A DNA stretch of 64,000 bases, from positions 124,001-188,000 of the forward strand of contig SVFC01000002.1 of assembly GCA_015057035.1 (NCBI GenBank), in the 5' to 3' direction. Shown piece by piece: positions 61,016 to 64,000 of the stretch. The stretch's first letter is position 1. Every line of letters begins with the position of its first letter. The translations under genes were made by a program, and so were the position numbers. The notes under the pieces are model-generated. The model searched no databases. It was not told the DNA's origin and was given only the letters and a program-made list of their open reading frames with translations. The stretch is from Lachnospiraceae bacterium (GTDB taxonomy: Bacteria > Bacillota > Clostridia > Lachnospirales > Lachnospiraceae).

Positions 61016-61035
61016 CTTTAAGCTACGTTTGGTTT
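61003..61035. terminator. Shared bidirectional terminator overlapping both stop codons
   Basis: AAACCAAGCGTAGCT-TTA-AGCTACGTTTGGTTT. Confidence 0.8.
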
Positions 61036-62397
61036 TGAAATCGTGCCTTTGTATTTCAGTAGAAGGATTACGATTAGTTCTATCAGGGTAACTACGTGGG
61101 ATAATATCATTGCAATAATGTATGCATACATACCATAGATAGGTACAGAAACCCATATGGCCGAAATGCGAATGGCACAGCCACTTAAGTTACATGCCAG
61201 AGTTACCTCTGCATGCCCTAATCCGTTTATTATGCTACTTAACAAATGAGAAGTATACATAAACGGACAGAGAATGCTTAAAATTTGAACATAAAATCCG
61301 GCTAATGGATCGTTAAAAAGGTACTTGCCTATCCATTCGGATGAGAATAAAAAAATAAAGGTACATAGAGAGCCCATTGCTAATCCACAGCATAGAGCTC
61401 CTTTTGTGGTGTCTATAACTTGATTGCTATCACCACTGGCTTTTGCTTCAGCGATTCTAGGAAGCAATAAAACAGATAGCGAATTGGTAATTACCGCAGG
61501 AAAAAAGATGACAGACATAGCCATTCCTGAGAGAATACCAAAATGTCCCAGTGCTTCATCCGAAGTGTAACCGAATTCCATCAACTTCTGAGGAATTAGT
61601 AAATGCTCAATGCTGTGACTCAAGGTCATTAGAACATGATTTAAAGTCAATGGAAATGCCATGGTAAGAAGTGGAGACAAGGTACTGCCAAGAGACCTTC
61701 CTATGTTATGCGAAAAAGAGGTGATGTCATAAGGTTGTGTAACGGAATCTACAAAGGAATTGCTAAAATTATGTTCGCTTCCCAGATATCCGGTTAAGAT
61801 TACCAACAGTCCAGCCACTTCGCTAATCACCAGTCCCCATACCGCATGTATTGGTTCCAAAGGAAATCCCTGACTAGACAACACTTGATAAATTAACAGA
61901 GTTCCAAACACCCTTGCCAACTGTTCTGTAATTTGACAAACAGATGGGAGGGTGGATTTTTTTCTGCCATAATAATATCCGTTAAAGCAGGAGTGAATGC
62001 AGGCAGGAACAAGAGAAAAACTCATAAGCTGAAGCAACTCCTCTGTTCGTGGTTCTTTTAGCAAATCTGAGGCAATCCACGGTGCAAGGAAATAGATTCC
62101 CACACTAAAAATCAAGGATAAAGAAACAGATAAAAATAATCCCGTGTGAAAAAATTTTTTCCCGTTCTCTTCCGACGCCACGAAGCGGGAAATGGCGGTT
62201 TGAATCCCACTGGCAGAGATGGCAAGGCACAGGGTAAATACTGGAAAAATTAGTTGATATAGCCCCAGTCCGCTGGCACCAATGGTTCTTGAGAGGAATA
62301 TTCTATAAAAGAAGCCCAGAATTCTGCTTATGATACCTGCTCCCGTAAGTAGGATGGTTCCAAGAACTAAGGGGTGTTTTTTGATTTGATTTAAAAT
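61018..62397 (-). CDS. SpoVB/MurJ-like polysaccharide flippase family protein
   Basis: Polytopic; N-terminus NQIKKHPLVLGTILLTGAGIISRILGFFYRIFLSRTIGASGLGLYQLIFPVFTLCLAISASGIQTAISRFVA is open upstream of the listed ORF start to an ATT/ATC next to GGAGG. Confidence 0.8.
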   Translation of the reverse strand: MLNQIKKHPLVLGTILLTGAGIISRILGFFYRIFLSRTIGASGLGLYQLIFPVFTLCLAISASGIQTAISRFVASEENGKKFFHTGLFLSVSLSLIFSVGIYFLAPWIASDLLKEPRTEELLQLMSFSLVPACIHSCFNGYYYGRKKSTLPSVCQITEQLARVFGTLLIYQVLSSQGFPLEPIHAVWGLVISEVAGLLVILTGYLGSEHNFSNSFVDSVTQPYDITSFSHNIGRSLGSTLSPLLTMAFPLTLNHVLMTLSHSIEHLLIPQKLMEFGYTSDEALGHFGILSGMAMSVIFFPAVITNSLSVLLLPRIAEAKASGDSNQVIDTTKGALCCGLAMGSLCTFIFLFSSEWIGKYLFNDPLAGFYVQILSILCPFMYTSHLLSSIINGLGHAEVTLACNLSGCAIRISAIWVSVPIYGMYAYIIAMILSHVVTLIELIVILLLKYKGTISKPNVA

Positions 62398-62450
62398 GAT
62401 AAATACCTCCGGTGGGCTTTATTAAAAGTATATGTGGGGAGGAGCAATAT

Positions 62451-63629
62451 ATGAAAGAAAAAATATATCTCGACAATGCTGCTACAACAGAGATGCTGCC
62501 AGAAGTGACCTATGCTATGGAACCGTATTTTATAAAAAAATACGGAAATGCCTCCACATCTTACGAGCTTGGGGTGGAAGCGAAAAATGCAATAGAACTT
62601 GCAAGAGAGCAGGTGGCTGCAAGTATTATGGCAAAGCCTTCTGAGATTTTCTTTACCTCAGGTGGCAGTGAATCCGACAACTGGGCAGTGAAAAATACAG
62701 CAGGGGAGAGAAAGCGTTTTGGACAGCGAATCATCACCTCTAGGATTGAACACCATGCCATACTGCATTCCTGCGAATATCTGGAAGAACTGGGGTATCA
62801 CGTAGATTATCTGGATGTGGATAAGACTGGAATCGTAGACTTAAACCAGTTGGAACAATTGTTGCGAGACCATGAGAGAACTAGCAATAAGGACAAAAAG
62901 GTGTCATTGATCTCTGTTATGTATGCCAATAATGAGATTGGAACCCTTCAGCCTATAGAAGAGATTGGAAAACTGGCTCATAGAAAAGACATTGTTTTTC
63001 ACACAGATGCGGTGCAGGCCATCGGACAGATTCCGATTTCTGTGAGAAAACTTCCAATTGATATGTTAAGTGCTAGTGCACACAAATTCCACGGACCGAA
63101 AGGTGTGGGCTTCTTATATGTGAGAGAAGGCGTGGAATTGCCGTCCTTCATTCATGGGGGAGCTCAGGAAAAAGGAAAGCGTGCAGGCACGGAAAATGTG
63201 GCAGGTATCGTGGGAATGGCGAAAGCGCTCACCCTTGCCACGAGAGAAATGGGAAGGAAAAGTAGGGAGCTGGTTGGCCTCCGCAATTATTTTGCAAAAA
63301 GAGTATTAAGAGAAATCCCTGACAGCAGACTAAATGGTCACCCGGAAAAACGTCTGCCCGGCAACTTGAACTTTTCCTTTCGGGATGTGCAGGGAACTGC
63401 GCTACTGGTTTTGCTGGAAGAAGAAGGAATTTTTGCATCGGCAGGCTCCGCCTGCAACTCTGGCATCACCAGTGTGTCTCATGTAATCAAAGCCCTTGGA
63501 GTGCCAAAAGAATACGCCTACGGAACCATACGATTCTCTATGGGCAGGGATACTACCTTAAGAGATGTGGATAAAACCGTAGACGTACTAAAAAAGTCTG
63601 TTCAATTGTTGCGTGTGGGCACATTGTAA
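62451..63629 (+). CDS. Cysteine desulfurase (NifS/IscS family)
   Basis: IYLDNAATTEMLPEV, HTDAVQAIGQIP, SASAHKFHGPKGVGFLYV, SAGSACNSG; SD GGAGGAG. Confidence 0.94.
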   Translation: MKEKIYLDNAATTEMLPEVTYAMEPYFIKKYGNASTSYELGVEAKNAIELAREQVAASIMAKPSEIFFTSGGSESDNWAVKNTAGERKRFGQRIITSRIEHHAILHSCEYLEELGYHVDYLDVDKTGIVDLNQLEQLLRDHERTSNKDKKVSLISVMYANNEIGTLQPIEEIGKLAHRKDIVFHTDAVQAIGQIPISVRKLPIDMLSASAHKFHGPKGVGFLYVREGVELPSFIHGGAQEKGKRAGTENVAGIVGMAKALTLATREMGRKSRELVGLRNYFAKRVLREIPDSRLNGHPEKRLPGNLNFSFRDVQGTALLVLLEEEGIFASAGSACNSGITSVSHVIKALGVPKEYAYGTIRFSMGRDTTLRDVDKTVDVLKKSVQLLRVGTL

Positions 63630-63649
63630 AGGCCCAGTGCCACAGAAGT

Positions 63650-64000
63650 TTATGGAATGAAGTGGGCAATTGCAACACCAACGCCGTCTTCCTCATTGGA
63701 AGTTGTGATGTAATCGGCAATCTCCTTGATATCATCAGAAGCATTGTCCATGGCAACACCGATACCAGCGGCTTTTACAATAGAGTAATCATTACCTGAA
63801 TCACCAATTGCCATAGTAGCATCTGCAGGAACGGACAGAAGTTCTGCCAGATGAAGAAGCCCTTCTCCTTTGTTCACGCCTGCTTTGCTAAATTCTAGGT
63901 TGCTAAAGCCACCACATACTGTTTCAATGGCTGGGTTTGCTTCAAGGAAAAGACGAACCTCTTCACGATGAAGTCGAGTTCCGTCTGGCTGTGGATAGAA
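63650..64000 (-). CDS. Cof-type HAD hydrolase, C-terminal part (5' end beyond window)
   Basis: MAIGDSGNDYSIVKAAGIGVAMDNASDDIKEIADYIT; frame open to the window edge. Confidence 0.85.
   Translation of the reverse strand, partial: FYPQPDGTRLHREEVRLFLEANPAIETVCGGFSNLEFSKAGVNKGEGLLHLAELLSVPADATMAIGDSGNDYSIVKAAGIGVAMDNASDDIKEIADYITTSNEEDGVGVAIAHFIP

Overview
The window looks like a chromosome segment from a low-GC Firmicute, most likely Lachnospiraceae (judged from gene content and order, no database search run). Most of it is housekeeping: dnaG-rpoD-trmK-nucleoside kinase; rnpB; pyrBI; priA-def-fmt-Zn peptidase-rsmB-rlmN-PP2C-PASTA kinase-rsgA-rpe-thiN; ychF, nrdR, rpiB, efp; a cysteine desulfurase. 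Three regions are less ordinary. (1) An accessory island at about 5.6-14.7 kb, between the nucleoside kinase and rnpB. It holds a 15-codon peptide ORF under a self-complementary leader, an LRR-Roc/COR GTPase, a compact operon, a decayed paralogue and an Rpn-type nuclease. The operon pairs a GT4-like glycosyltransferase with a protein whose N-terminus carries 14 STT motifs, plus DUF4176-like and other small partners. This is the best candidate for an undescribed system: a predicted glycosylated, possibly type VII-like, effector module. (2) A 565-bp imperfect palindrome at 20496-21060, between convergent pyrI and an LTA-synthase-like gene, containing three terminator-like hairpins. (3) A TetR gene followed by two giant surface-protein genes (2498 and 1970 aa), with a perfect palindromic operator inside the promoter. 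No tRNA, rRNA, CRISPR array or intact IS element was recognised. Family names come from reading the translations and motifs and need HMM confirmation.
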